Source: Brevibacterium permense
GTDB lineage: Bacteria; Actinomycetota; Actinomycetes; Actinomycetales; Brevibacteriaceae
Reading direction: 5' to 3'
DNA: 64,000 nt
NCBI RefSeq assembly: GCF_025506275.1
Contig: NZ_QYCP01000001.1
Location: 242,142 to 306,141 of the forward strand
The notes beneath the pieces were generated by a model, which was given only the letters and a program-made list of their open reading frames with translations, did not search any database and was not told the origin of the DNA. Positions 51,254 through 58,781 of the stretch are shown one piece after another. Within the stretch, counting starts at the first letter, position 1, and every line of letters begins with the position of its first letter. A program made the translations under genes and the position numbers.

Positions 51254-51313
51254 GTCAAGTGTGCGCATATTGCCAGATTCGAGCTGAAAATGTGTAATCT
51301 GCGCACAGTTAAC
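51254..51313. repeat. Hairpin repeat, copy 2
   Basis: Arms 51254-51271 and 51296-51313 pair at 15 of 18 positions with a 24-base loop, the same loop length as copy 1 at 1177. The left arm (AAGTGTGCGCA) and TTGCCAGATTC match copy 1 in direct orientation. It lies between the convergent M20 and FkbM genes and could serve as their terminator. Confidence 0.6.
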
Positions 51314-51329
51314 TGTCGGCTGCATGGCT

Positions 51330-52340
51330 TCAGTCGACCGGGTAGCCGGCCGCACGCATCTGATCCGGTGATTTCAGCGTGAGCAGCCAGTCTCGCAGCC
51401 GCGGATCCGGCCGAATCGTCGTCCGCGCGTACAGTCGATCTTCGCCGACGAGGTAGCAGCGGTAGCCATGCTCGCCGAGGTGGCCCATGAGCTCCCGCGG
51501 TTTCGCGCGGTCATCGAGGACTTCGCAGAGGATGTCCGGGTGCAGCTCGGCGAGGAAGTCCTGCCCGTGAGCGAAGACGTCGTTCTCACCGCCTTCGACG
51601 TCGATCTTCACCGTCACACGCGGTGCCTCGCCCCGACCTGAAACGTCGGGAACGCTTTCCCCGGCGTGCAACTGCGGATCTCGGTCCGACGCCTCGGCCA
51701 GCACCTCGGGCAGGAGCGCGTCGAGGGAAGTGAAGCGCACCTCGGCGTCGGAGTCGAAGTGCATATCGGAAGAGTAGAACGACGGCAGCGCCGATCCTCC
51801 GTCCCCGATGGGCACCTTCATCCAGGTGTCGGGGCTGCCTACTCCGGTCGGGTGGACGGTCACGCGGCTGTTGAAGCCGTTGCGTTCGACGTTCTTCTCC
51901 ACACCTGCGACGACTGCGGGGATGATCTCGAAGACGTGGGCGCGCACATTCTCGTTCGCTGCGAGGACGGCCATGGTGAAGACCCCGGTGTAGGCGCCGA
52001 TGTCGAGGAAGACATCGGCATCGGCGCTGAGCGCGACCATGAGCTCGAGGGCGAACGCGTCTTCGGGTTCGGTGCGTCTGCCCCTTCCCCAGTAGAACTC
52101 CTTGGCGATCTCGCAGCGGAAGGGCTCGACGAGGATGAAGTCCGCTCCGCCCGCTCGCCCGCGGATTTCGGTGAGTTCGATGGGGGCGGGGAGACGACCG
52201 ATCTTCAGCCCTCTGATCCGGGGCGCTAACGTTCGCAGCAGCGGGTGGAGGACCGGTTGTGCGAGCGCGGTCTTGACCGGCAGTTTGAGGCCGAACCAGG
52301 ACTGTCTGCGCGCGGTGAAAGTGCGCAGGTGATCGTTCAC
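51330..52340 (-). CDS. FkbM family methyltransferase
   Basis: SAM-dependent methyltransferase of 336 residues. The SAM site is FLDIGAYTGVFTMAVLAANE with VFEI as motif post-I, and the FkbM-specific segment TVKIDVEGGENDVFA follows. It probably O-methylates a sugar or polyketide hydroxyl. The GTG at 52340 is chosen because AAGGGGG lies eight bases upstream; a GTG at 52379 in frame lacks one. An Asp/Glu-rich insertion (about 225-255) lies before the FkbM motif. No glycosyltransferase or sugar operon is beside it. Confidence 0.75.
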   Translation of the reverse strand: MNDHLRTFTARRQSWFGLKLPVKTALAQPVLHPLLRTLAPRIRGLKIGRLPAPIELTEIRGRAGGADFILVEPFRCEIAKEFYWGRGRRTEPEDAFALELMVALSADADVFLDIGAYTGVFTMAVLAANENVRAHVFEIIPAVVAGVEKNVERNGFNSRVTVHPTGVGSPDTWMKVPIGDGGSALPSFYSSDMHFDSDAEVRFTSLDALLPEVLAEASDRDPQLHAGESVPDVSGRGEAPRVTVKIDVEGGENDVFAHGQDFLAELHPDILCEVLDDRAKPRELMGHLGEHGYRCYLVGEDRLYARTTIRPDPRLRDWLLTLKSPDQMRAAGYPVD

Positions 52341-52513
52341 GACGGCGGCCCCCTTGCTGACAGGAAGACTTTTGTTCACACTATCAATCGCCGGACCGCC
52401 GCTCCAGGGTTCTTCCGGACCTGATTCGCGATACTCGCCGCCTCTTCGCAGACCACTGGCATAAGGTGGAAGCCAAGACCCATCCGCCCCGTTGCGAAGC
52501 AGGAGCCCGGCAT

Positions 52514-53638
52514 ATGAAGCTGAAGTCAGTCACCCTCCACCAAGTCTCGATTCCTCTCGTCACCCCGTTCGAGACCTCGTTCATGCGGGAGACGGAGAAG
52601 GACTGCTACCTCGTCGAGGCTGTCTTCGACACCCCGCAGGGTGAGATCACCGGGTGGGGAGAGTCCGTGGCGATGATCTCTCCGCTCTACTCCTCCGAGT
52701 ATGTGGCCGCCGGCATCGACGTCACTCGCCGCTGGTTGGCACCGCTGCTCTTCGACGTCGAAAATCTCACTGCGGAGACCGTCGGCTGGCACCTGCGCCA
52801 TGTCATCGGCCACCCGATGGCGAAGTCGGCTCTGGAGATGGCCGTCATCGAGGCTCAGCTCAAGCTCAACAGCCAGTCGTTCAAGGACTACCTCGGCGGA
52901 GTCGTCGACTCCGTGCCTTCTGGAGTGTCCGTGGGCATCCAGGATTCCGTCGAGGAGACCGTCAAGGTCATCGGCGGCTACCTCGAAGAGGGATACGCCC
53001 GGATCAAGCTGAAGATCAAACCCGGCAAGGACATCGCCCCGGTGGCCGCGGTGCGCAAGGCCTTCGGCGACGATTTCGGCTTCCAAGTCGATGCCAACGC
53101 CGCCTACACCCTCGTCGATGCCGCGCACCTGCGTCGCCTCGACGACTATGGTCTCCTGCTCATCGAGCAGCCTCTCGGCGAAGCCGATATCCGCCAGCAC
53201 GCCGAGCTCGCCAAGCTCATGGACACCCCGATGTGCCTCGATGAGTCGATCGTCTCCGCCGAGGCTGCCGCGGACGCGATCATGTTGGGCGCCACCTCGG
53301 TGATCAACATCAAGCCCGGACGGGTCGGCGGGTTCATCGAGGCGAAGAAGATCCACGATCTCGCTGCCGCCCACGGCGTCGCCGTCTGGCACGGCGGAAT
53401 GGTCGAAACCGGCCTGGGACGGGCGGCGAATGCGGCGCTGGCCTCACTGCCGGGCTTCACCCTGCCCGGCGATATCTCCGGCTCGAATCGGTTCTTCCAC
53501 GAGGACATCACCGAGGAGATCGTCATGTACGACGGCAAGGTCGACGTGCCCACCGGCATCGGCTTCGGCGTCTCCATCGACCCTGCCAAGCTAGAACGCT
53601 TCCGCACCGAATCAGAGGAGATCCTGCCCGGACAGTAG
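52514..53638 (+). CDS. menC: o-Succinylbenzoate synthase
   Basis: Enolase-superfamily enzyme of 374 residues of the MenC branch that also contains N-succinyl amino acid racemases. It converts SHCHC to o-succinylbenzoate in menaquinone biosynthesis. The N-terminal lid begins KLKSVTLHQVSIPLVTPFETS; the catalytic acid/base lysines are in KLKIKPG and in KPGRVGG; the magnesium ligands are the Asp, Glu and Asp of FQVDAN, LIEQP and CLDES. AGGAGCC precedes the ATG. It stands alone, not in a men cluster; racemase side activity is common in this branch. Confidence 0.85.
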   Translation: MKLKSVTLHQVSIPLVTPFETSFMRETEKDCYLVEAVFDTPQGEITGWGESVAMISPLYSSEYVAAGIDVTRRWLAPLLFDVENLTAETVGWHLRHVIGHPMAKSALEMAVIEAQLKLNSQSFKDYLGGVVDSVPSGVSVGIQDSVEETVKVIGGYLEEGYARIKLKIKPGKDIAPVAAVRKAFGDDFGFQVDANAAYTLVDAAHLRRLDDYGLLLIEQPLGEADIRQHAELAKLMDTPMCLDESIVSAEAAADAIMLGATSVINIKPGRVGGFIEAKKIHDLAAAHGVAVWHGGMVETGLGRAANAALASLPGFTLPGDISGSNRFFHEDITEEIVMYDGKVDVPTGIGFGVSIDPAKLERFRTESEEILPGQ

Positions 53639-53651
53639 GACAAAGATCGCC

Positions 53652-53700
53652 GAGGCGGCCCTCCCCTCACCGGTCACCGACCGGAAGGCTGGGCCGCCTT
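53652..53700. terminator. CCGAGGCGG terminator, copy A
   Basis: GAGGCGGCCC (53652-53661) pairs with GGGCCGCCTT (53691-53700), and CCGGT/ACCGG pair in the loop. It sits between the convergent menC and DASS genes and is closely similar over about 50 bp to the terminator at 57608. Confidence 0.8.
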
Positions 53701-53725
53701 CACAGCAGAATCCCGCAGAAGCGGC

Positions 53726-55357
53726 TTACTGTCCGAGACCGATGACCCCGATCATCAACGGCACCAGTGCCACGATGAGGATGGCTCCGGCGATGTCGAA
53801 GGAGAAGCCGGTGCGGATCATCTTCGTGATCGGCACGGCTCCGGTGCCGTAGACGATCGCGTTCTGCGGCGTCGAGACCGGGAGCATAAAACCGAACGAC
53901 GCTGCGAAGGTCGCGGCCATCGCCGGTACGAACGGATCAATGCCCGCCGCCTGGCACAGCGGGATGACGATCGGCACGATCACGGCCGCCGCCGCGGTGT
54001 TCGACGTCGTCTCCGAGATGAGGATCGCCAGCACAACGGACACTGCGGTGATGGCGAGCAGACTCTTCACGCCCAGGCCGTCGGCGAACCCGGTGCCGAT
54101 CGTCTCGGCCAGACCTGTGTCGGCCAGCAGGGCTCCGAAGATGATGCCGCAGCCGAAGAGGATGATCGTGCCCCAGTCGATCTTCGCCGCCTGGGTCCAG
54201 GTCAGCGTGGGCTCGCGACGCTTCCAGTCGACGGGGAGGATGAAGAGCAGCGAGGCGCCGATGACGGCGACGATCCCTTCGTCGAGGCGGGAGTCGAGGA
54301 ACTCGTAGATCGCCGAATCGGTGCCTGTGAACAGGGCACTGAATGCCGGCAGCAGCCACAGCACCACGGTGACTCCGAAAGCGAAGAGGGTGTTCTTCTC
54401 CGCACGGGACACGGGACCGAGGTCGGCGAGCTCCTTCTTCACATACTCTTCGACGCCTTCGATCTTCCGGATCTCCGGCTTGTTGAGCAGGAACAGCACG
54501 ACGGCGAGGATGATGAACATCGCCACGCAGATCGGCAGGGCCACAGCCATCCACTGGCCGAAGGAGATCTTCGTCCCCGTCGCCTCCTCGATGAGTCCGC
54601 GCCCGATGAGGTTCGGAGGTGAACCGACGGGAGTGAGCAGCCCGCCGACGCTCGCACCGTAGGCCAGCATGAGCAGCAGTGCCGCACCAACCCGGAGCCG
54701 CAACGGGTCGAAGTCCTTCTTCACGATGCCGCGCTCCTGCATGAGCTCGGCAATCACAGCGAGGATGCCCAACGCCGTGGGCATGAGCATCGCCACAGTC
54801 GCCGTGTTCGACACGAAGGCGGAGAGCACACAGGTGATGAGGCCGAAGGCGAGGATCACACGGTAGACCGACTTCCCGACACCGGGCAGTGCGAGAACGG
54901 TCAATGCCAGCCTTTGGGCGATTCCGTGGTGGAGCATCGCTTGGGCGAGGATGAACGCACCGATGAAGGTGAAGATCGTCGAAGACCCGAAAGGCCCGAC
55001 CGCATCTGCGGCCGGCACGATCCCGAGGACGACGACTGCGCCGACACCGATGAGACCGCCGATGGGGATCGGCACCGGTTCTGTGATCCAGAGGACGATG
55101 ACGCCGAGGAGGATCGCCGCCAGCATGTGCTGCTGATAGCTCAGCCCCATCGGGATGATTGCGAAGACGATCGTCACAAGCGGAGCAAGGATGAAACCCG
55201 AAGTCATCCGAGCCCGTTCGAACTTCTCCTCCCGCGGAGAGAGCTTCTGCTCGCTCAGACTTCGGAATGTCTTGCCGCCCAGGAGGGCCTCACGCACATC
55301 GGTCATCAGCCCTGACGAACCGTTGCTGCCGTATTTCTGCGAAGTACTCACCGTCAT
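53726..55357 (-). CDS. DASS family anion symporter
   Basis: Divalent anion:Na+ symporter of 543 residues (NaDC/CitT/DASS group) for C4-dicarboxylates, tartrate or citrate. The two SNT sodium/substrate motifs are SNTATVAMLMP and SETTSNTAAAA; SPPNLIG and TPQNAIVYGTG complete the binding loops. About eleven to twelve helices follow an 80-residue cytoplasmic N-terminus. The ATG at 55357 has AAAGGACC upstream. It faces lysR, and two ATAG-N7-CTAT boxes lie in between, so LysR control is likely; the dehydrogenase downstream of lysR suggests tartrate or malate as substrate. Confidence 0.9.
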   Translation of the reverse strand: MTVSTSQKYGSNGSSGLMTDVREALLGGKTFRSLSEQKLSPREEKFERARMTSGFILAPLVTIVFAIIPMGLSYQQHMLAAILLGVIVLWITEPVPIPIGGLIGVGAVVVLGIVPAADAVGPFGSSTIFTFIGAFILAQAMLHHGIAQRLALTVLALPGVGKSVYRVILAFGLITCVLSAFVSNTATVAMLMPTALGILAVIAELMQERGIVKKDFDPLRLRVGAALLLMLAYGASVGGLLTPVGSPPNLIGRGLIEEATGTKISFGQWMAVALPICVAMFIILAVVLFLLNKPEIRKIEGVEEYVKKELADLGPVSRAEKNTLFAFGVTVVLWLLPAFSALFTGTDSAIYEFLDSRLDEGIVAVIGASLLFILPVDWKRREPTLTWTQAAKIDWGTIILFGCGIIFGALLADTGLAETIGTGFADGLGVKSLLAITAVSVVLAILISETTSNTAAAAVIVPIVIPLCQAAGIDPFVPAMAATFAASFGFMLPVSTPQNAIVYGTGAVPITKMIRTGFSFDIAGAILIVALVPLMIGVIGLGQ

Positions 55358-55402
55358 TGGTCCTTTCATCGCCGTCGTTTCAGCCTGACGGACCGGGCTC
55401 GA

Positions 55403-55447
55403 ATAGTCCAAGGCTATTTTTCGATGCAATCGATAGTCTTGACCTAT
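55403..55447. promoter_or_regulatory. Two LysR boxes, ATAG-N7-CTAT
   Basis: ATAG-TCCAAGG-CTAT (55403-55417) and ATAG-TCTTGAC-CTAT (55433-55447) are 30 bp apart, about three helical turns. The second overlaps the lysR start codon and its TAGTCT -10 (55434-55439). The pattern fits T-N11-A LysR boxes. Confidence 0.82.
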
Positions 55448-56330
55448 GGATATCCGTCAGATCCGCCATTTCCTCGCCGTCGTCGACACCGGCAGCTTCA
55501 CGAAAGCTGCGGAGTCGCTCCTCGTCGCGCAGCCCTCCCTGTCACAGACGATCAAAGGGCTCGAACGGGAGCTCGGTGTGACACTCTTCCACCGAGTCGG
55601 ACGTCGCATCACGCTCAGCGAAGCGGGCAGAGAACTCGAGGGACCGGCCAGGCTCGTCATCCGCGACCTCGAGACGGCGGAAGCGCACGTGCGAGGCCTG
55701 CGCGGACTGCGGTCGGGTCGGATCCAGATCGCGGCGATGCCCACCCCGAGCATCGAACCGCTCACGTCTCTGCTGTCGACGTTCACGCGTGAACACCCAC
55801 AGGTCTCGTTCGATCTCAACGGCACCTTCACCGTCGACGAGACGGTCGAAGCCGTTCGCTACGGTCGCGCCGAGATCGGTTTCCTCGGCGGACGCGGCCC
55901 TCTGCTGGTCAGCGACCTTCAGGTCGTCCCGTTGGCAGACCAGCCCCTCATGCTCGCCACCGGCCCGTCTCTTTCCGCATCATTCGAGGCCGAGGCGTTC
56001 ACCCCGGAATCCCTCGCCGGCACACGACTCATCGTCTCCCACAGGGGCTCACTCATGCGCGCGTACGTCGACGAACTCATCGGGCGCGGCATCGACATCG
56101 ACATCGTCGCCGAGGTGACACACCGCAATTCGATCCTCCCCCTCGTCAGGGCCGGCATCGGCCAAGCGGTGCTGCCCGCGTCCTGGCAGAGCTTTGCCGC
56201 CGAGGGGCAGGTGCGCCTGGCCCCGATCTCCGGCGCACCGTCTCTGCATGTCTCGGCCATCGCACGTCAAGAAGGTCTGACGCCCGCGGCAGCTCGACTG
56301 CTGCAGCTGGCGATCGATCTTCAACTATAG
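55446..56330 (+). CDS. LysR family regulator
   Basis: A 294-residue LTTR: N-terminal winged helix (MDIRQIRHFLAVVDTGSFTKAAESLLVAQPSLSQTIKGLERELGVTLFHR) and a periplasmic-binding-like effector domain. It is divergent from the DASS carrier and 137 bp upstream of the dehydrogenase, whose substrates it probably senses. TAGTCT, six bases and then ATG suggest a leaderless start that overlaps box 2, so autorepression is likely. Effector unknown; a dicarboxylate is inferred from the neighbours. Confidence 0.92.
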   Translation: MDIRQIRHFLAVVDTGSFTKAAESLLVAQPSLSQTIKGLERELGVTLFHRVGRRITLSEAGRELEGPARLVIRDLETAEAHVRGLRGLRSGRIQIAAMPTPSIEPLTSLLSTFTREHPQVSFDLNGTFTVDETVEAVRYGRAEIGFLGGRGPLLVSDLQVVPLADQPLMLATGPSLSASFEAEAFTPESLAGTRLIVSHRGSLMRAYVDELIGRGIDIDIVAEVTHRNSILPLVRAGIGQAVLPASWQSFAAEGQVRLAPISGAPSLHVSAIARQEGLTPAAARLLQLAIDLQL

Positions 56331-56341
56331 GCACCACCTAT
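56327..56341. promoter_or_regulatory. Third LysR box before the dehydrogenase
   Basis: ATAG-GCACCAC-CTAT overlaps the lysR stop codon and lies 126 bp before the dehydrogenase start. Same pattern as 55403 and 55433. Confidence 0.75.
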
Positions 56342-56467
56342 CTGAATCATCACAATCCGATCTTGGACTTATCAACGGATCGAGTGCTCAATGGAGTCAG
56401 AGCGATACTCCCGGGCGCTGCAGGCGCCACGAGCTCTCCACTCCCTTCGACCAAGGACGAAAGAATC

Positions 56468-57577
56468 ATGACGGAACCACAGACCTTCTCGATCGCCTCC
56501 ATCCCCGGTGACGGCATCGGCGGCGAGGTCGTCGCCGCCGGACTGCGCGTGCTCGACACCATCGCCAAACAGTCCGAAGGGACGGTCGAGTTCGAGGTCA
56601 CCGAGTATCCCTGGAGCTCGGAGTACTACCTGAAGAACGGCTGCTACATCCCCGAAGGCGGACTCGAGGAACTCGAGAAGCACGACGCCATCTACTTCGG
56701 CGCTGTCGGTTCGGCCGACGTCCCTGATCACACCAGCCTGTGGGGGCTGCGTCTGGCGATCACGCAGCCCTTCGACCAGTGGGCAAACATCCGCCCCGTC
56801 ACCTTCCTGCCCGGCGTCGAGTCCCCGCTGCGGAAGGCCGATGACACCGAGCTCGACTGGATCGTCGTCCGGGAGAACAGCGAAGGCGAGTACGCCGGGA
56901 TGGGCGGCCGCAACCTCAGCGGACGCGGCCCCGGCAACGAGGTGGCACTGCAGACCAGCCTGCACACGGAGAAGGGATGCGAACGGATCATCCGCTTCGC
57001 TTTCGATATTGCGCGCACTCGGGACGTGAAGAAGGTGTCCAGCGTGACGAAGTCGAACGCTCAGCAGTACGGAATGGTGCTGTGGGACGAAGTGTTCGTC
57101 CGTGTCGCCCAGGACTACCCCGATGTCGAGACCGAAAGCGTCCTCGTCGACGCGATGAGCGCGAAATTCGTCCTGCACCCGGAGCAGCTCTCCGTTGTCG
57201 TCGCATCCAACCTGCACGCGGACATCCTCTCGGATCTCGGCTCGGCGTTGGCCGGCAGCCTCGGCCTGGCCGCGAGCGCGAACCTCAACCCCGAGCGACG
57301 CTTCCCCTCGATGTTCGAACCTGTGCACGGCTCCGCCCCGGACATCGCAGGGCAGGGGATCTCGAACCCGATCGGAGCGATCTCGTCGGCCGCACTCATG
57401 CTCGACCAGTTCGGACTGACAGCAGAGGCCGACCGCGTCCGCCGGGCCATCGAGAAGGCCACCGGAGCCGGGATCCTGCCACGAGACTTGGGCGGCGAGT
57501 CGAATACCGTCGAGATGACCGAAGCGATCGTCGCTCAACTCGAAGCCATCCACGCCGAGGATCTCGCAGCCGTCTGA
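56468..57577 (+). CDS. Tartrate/D-malate dehydrogenase-type enzyme
   Basis: Isocitrate/isopropylmalate dehydrogenase-family protein of 369 residues. IASIPGDGIGGEVV opens the fold; RENSEGEYAGMGGR is the active-site loop of the TtuC/DmlA branch, not the LeuB pattern; SNLHADILSDLGSALAGSLG and FEPVHGSAPDIAGQGISNPIG bind metal and NAD. It should oxidise tartrate or D-malate with decarboxylation. The ATG at 56468 follows AAGGACG. It lies behind lysR with a LysR box in the gap, and the DASS carrier beyond lysR would supply the substrate. Confidence 0.9.
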   Translation: MTEPQTFSIASIPGDGIGGEVVAAGLRVLDTIAKQSEGTVEFEVTEYPWSSEYYLKNGCYIPEGGLEELEKHDAIYFGAVGSADVPDHTSLWGLRLAITQPFDQWANIRPVTFLPGVESPLRKADDTELDWIVVRENSEGEYAGMGGRNLSGRGPGNEVALQTSLHTEKGCERIIRFAFDIARTRDVKKVSSVTKSNAQQYGMVLWDEVFVRVAQDYPDVETESVLVDAMSAKFVLHPEQLSVVVASNLHADILSDLGSALAGSLGLAASANLNPERRFPSMFEPVHGSAPDIAGQGISNPIGAISSAALMLDQFGLTAEADRVRRAIEKATGAGILPRDLGGESNTVEMTEAIVAQLEAIHAEDLAAV

Positions 57578-57607
57578 ACAGCGCCCGGCAGAGACCCGAA
57601 TCCCGCC

Positions 57608-57656
57608 GAGGCGGCCCTCCCCTGATCGGACACCGACCGGCAGGGTGGGCCGCCTC
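57608..57656. terminator. CCGAGGCGG terminator, copy B
   Basis: GAGGCGGCCC (57608-57617) pairs with GGGCCGCCTC (57647-57656). The right arm overlaps the stop codon of the convergent CDF gene. Over about 50 bp it nearly repeats the terminator at 53652. Confidence 0.8.
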
Positions 57657-58563
57657 AGTCGTGGGTGTGAGTCTCCTCAGCGGCGTCTTTCGTCCGGTCG
57701 AACTGGAATGTCGAGTGTTCGATCGCGATCCTGTGGTGCTCCGTCAGGCATTCCTGCAGAGCCTTGAGGATGCGCGGCGCATGCCCGTCATAGAAGCATT
57801 CATCGGCGAGAACGACATGAGCGGTGAGTACCGGCAGGTTCGAGTCGATGCGGGTGATGTGGAGGTCATGGACTTCCTGCACATGCTCGACCGCCTCGAG
57901 ATGCTCGCGGACCTTGTCGAGGTCGAGCTCCTTCGGTGCCTCTTCAAGCAGGATCGATCCGGTCTCGCGCAGGATGCCGAACGCTCTGGGAACGATGAGC
58001 GCCGCAATGATCAGGGCGGCCACCGCATCGGCGCGCTCCCAACCGAAGAGCCAGATCGCCAGAGCGGCGAAGATCACGGCGACCGAGCCGAGTGCATCGG
58101 CGATGACTTCGAGGAAGGCGGCCTTGAGGTTGAGGGAGTCTTCCTTCGATGAGCTGAGGATGACGATGGAGACGAGGTTGCCCACGAGGCCGATGGCACC
58201 GAAGAGCAGCAGGCCCGGGCCTGGCACCTCCGGCGGGACGAAGAATCTCCGGACGCCTTCGATGAGGCTGTAGACGCCGAGCCCCAGCAGCAGGGTCGCC
58301 TGGGCACCGGCCGCGAGCACTTCCGCCCGACGGAACCCCCAGGTCTTCTGTCCGCCCGTCGGTCTGCTGACCAAACTCGCTGCGAAGAGCGCGATGCCGA
58401 TGCCGATGAGATCGACGGCGTTGTGGCCGGTGTCGATGAGCAGCGCGAGACTGCCCGTGACCACCGAGCCGATGAGCTGAAACACGAAGATCGTCGCGAC
58501 GATGCCGAAGACGATCCGCAGCTGCCGCCGCGAACCTGAACCATGCGCATGATCGTGAGCCAT
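57655..58563 (-). CDS. Cation diffusion facilitator (CDF) exporter
   Basis: A 302-residue CDF protein exporting Zn2+, Co2+ or Fe2+ in exchange for H+. Six helices are followed by a cytoplasmic ferredoxin-like domain (about 205-290). The metal site is the HD pair in LIDTGHNAVDLIG plus a second pair in FLEVIADALGSVAVI; the N-terminus HDHAHG and C-terminus AEETHTHD add histidines. AGGAGGT precedes the ATG. An AT-rich motif just upstream suggests metal-dependent repression, perhaps by the ArsR/SmtB protein at 44564. Confidence 0.9.
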   Translation of the reverse strand: MAHDHAHGSGSRRQLRIVFGIVATIFVFQLIGSVVTGSLALLIDTGHNAVDLIGIGIALFAASLVSRPTGGQKTWGFRRAEVLAAGAQATLLLGLGVYSLIEGVRRFFVPPEVPGPGLLLFGAIGLVGNLVSIVILSSSKEDSLNLKAAFLEVIADALGSVAVIFAALAIWLFGWERADAVAALIIAALIVPRAFGILRETGSILLEEAPKELDLDKVREHLEAVEHVQEVHDLHITRIDSNLPVLTAHVVLADECFYDGHAPRILKALQECLTEHHRIAIEHSTFQFDRTKDAAEETHTHD

Positions 58564-58583
58564 AGATACCTCCTCGACTCAAC

Positions 58584-58618
58584 ACATTAACATATGCACA
58601 TTTATTTATGCATCTAAT
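58584..58618. promoter_or_regulatory. AT-rich operator-like region before the CDF gene
   Basis: A short island much richer in A/T than its surroundings, with TATGCA at 58593 and again at 58607. ArsR/SmtB operators are AT-rich imperfect dyads of this size. It lies 21-55 bp before the CDF start. Confidence 0.4.
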
Positions 58619-58710
58619 CAGCCTCGATGCAGAATCGGAGCACACCAGACCCCACCCGCAGGGCACTTCACCGCCCGGCCGGTCGGCACCTCGGCGTAAT
58701 CGACGGAAGA

Positions 58711-58742
58711 AGCGGCCGCCGAGGATGTCCTCGGCGGCCGCT
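58711..58742 (-). terminator. Flotillin terminator
   Basis: Perfect 15-bp stem (58711-58725 / 58728-58742) with a 2-base loop and a TTCTTCC tract on the minus strand, 39 bp past the flotillin stop. Confidence 0.85.
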
Positions 58743-58781
58743 GCCCGCGTAATCTAGGCGCCCCGGCACCCGGGGCGGCTG

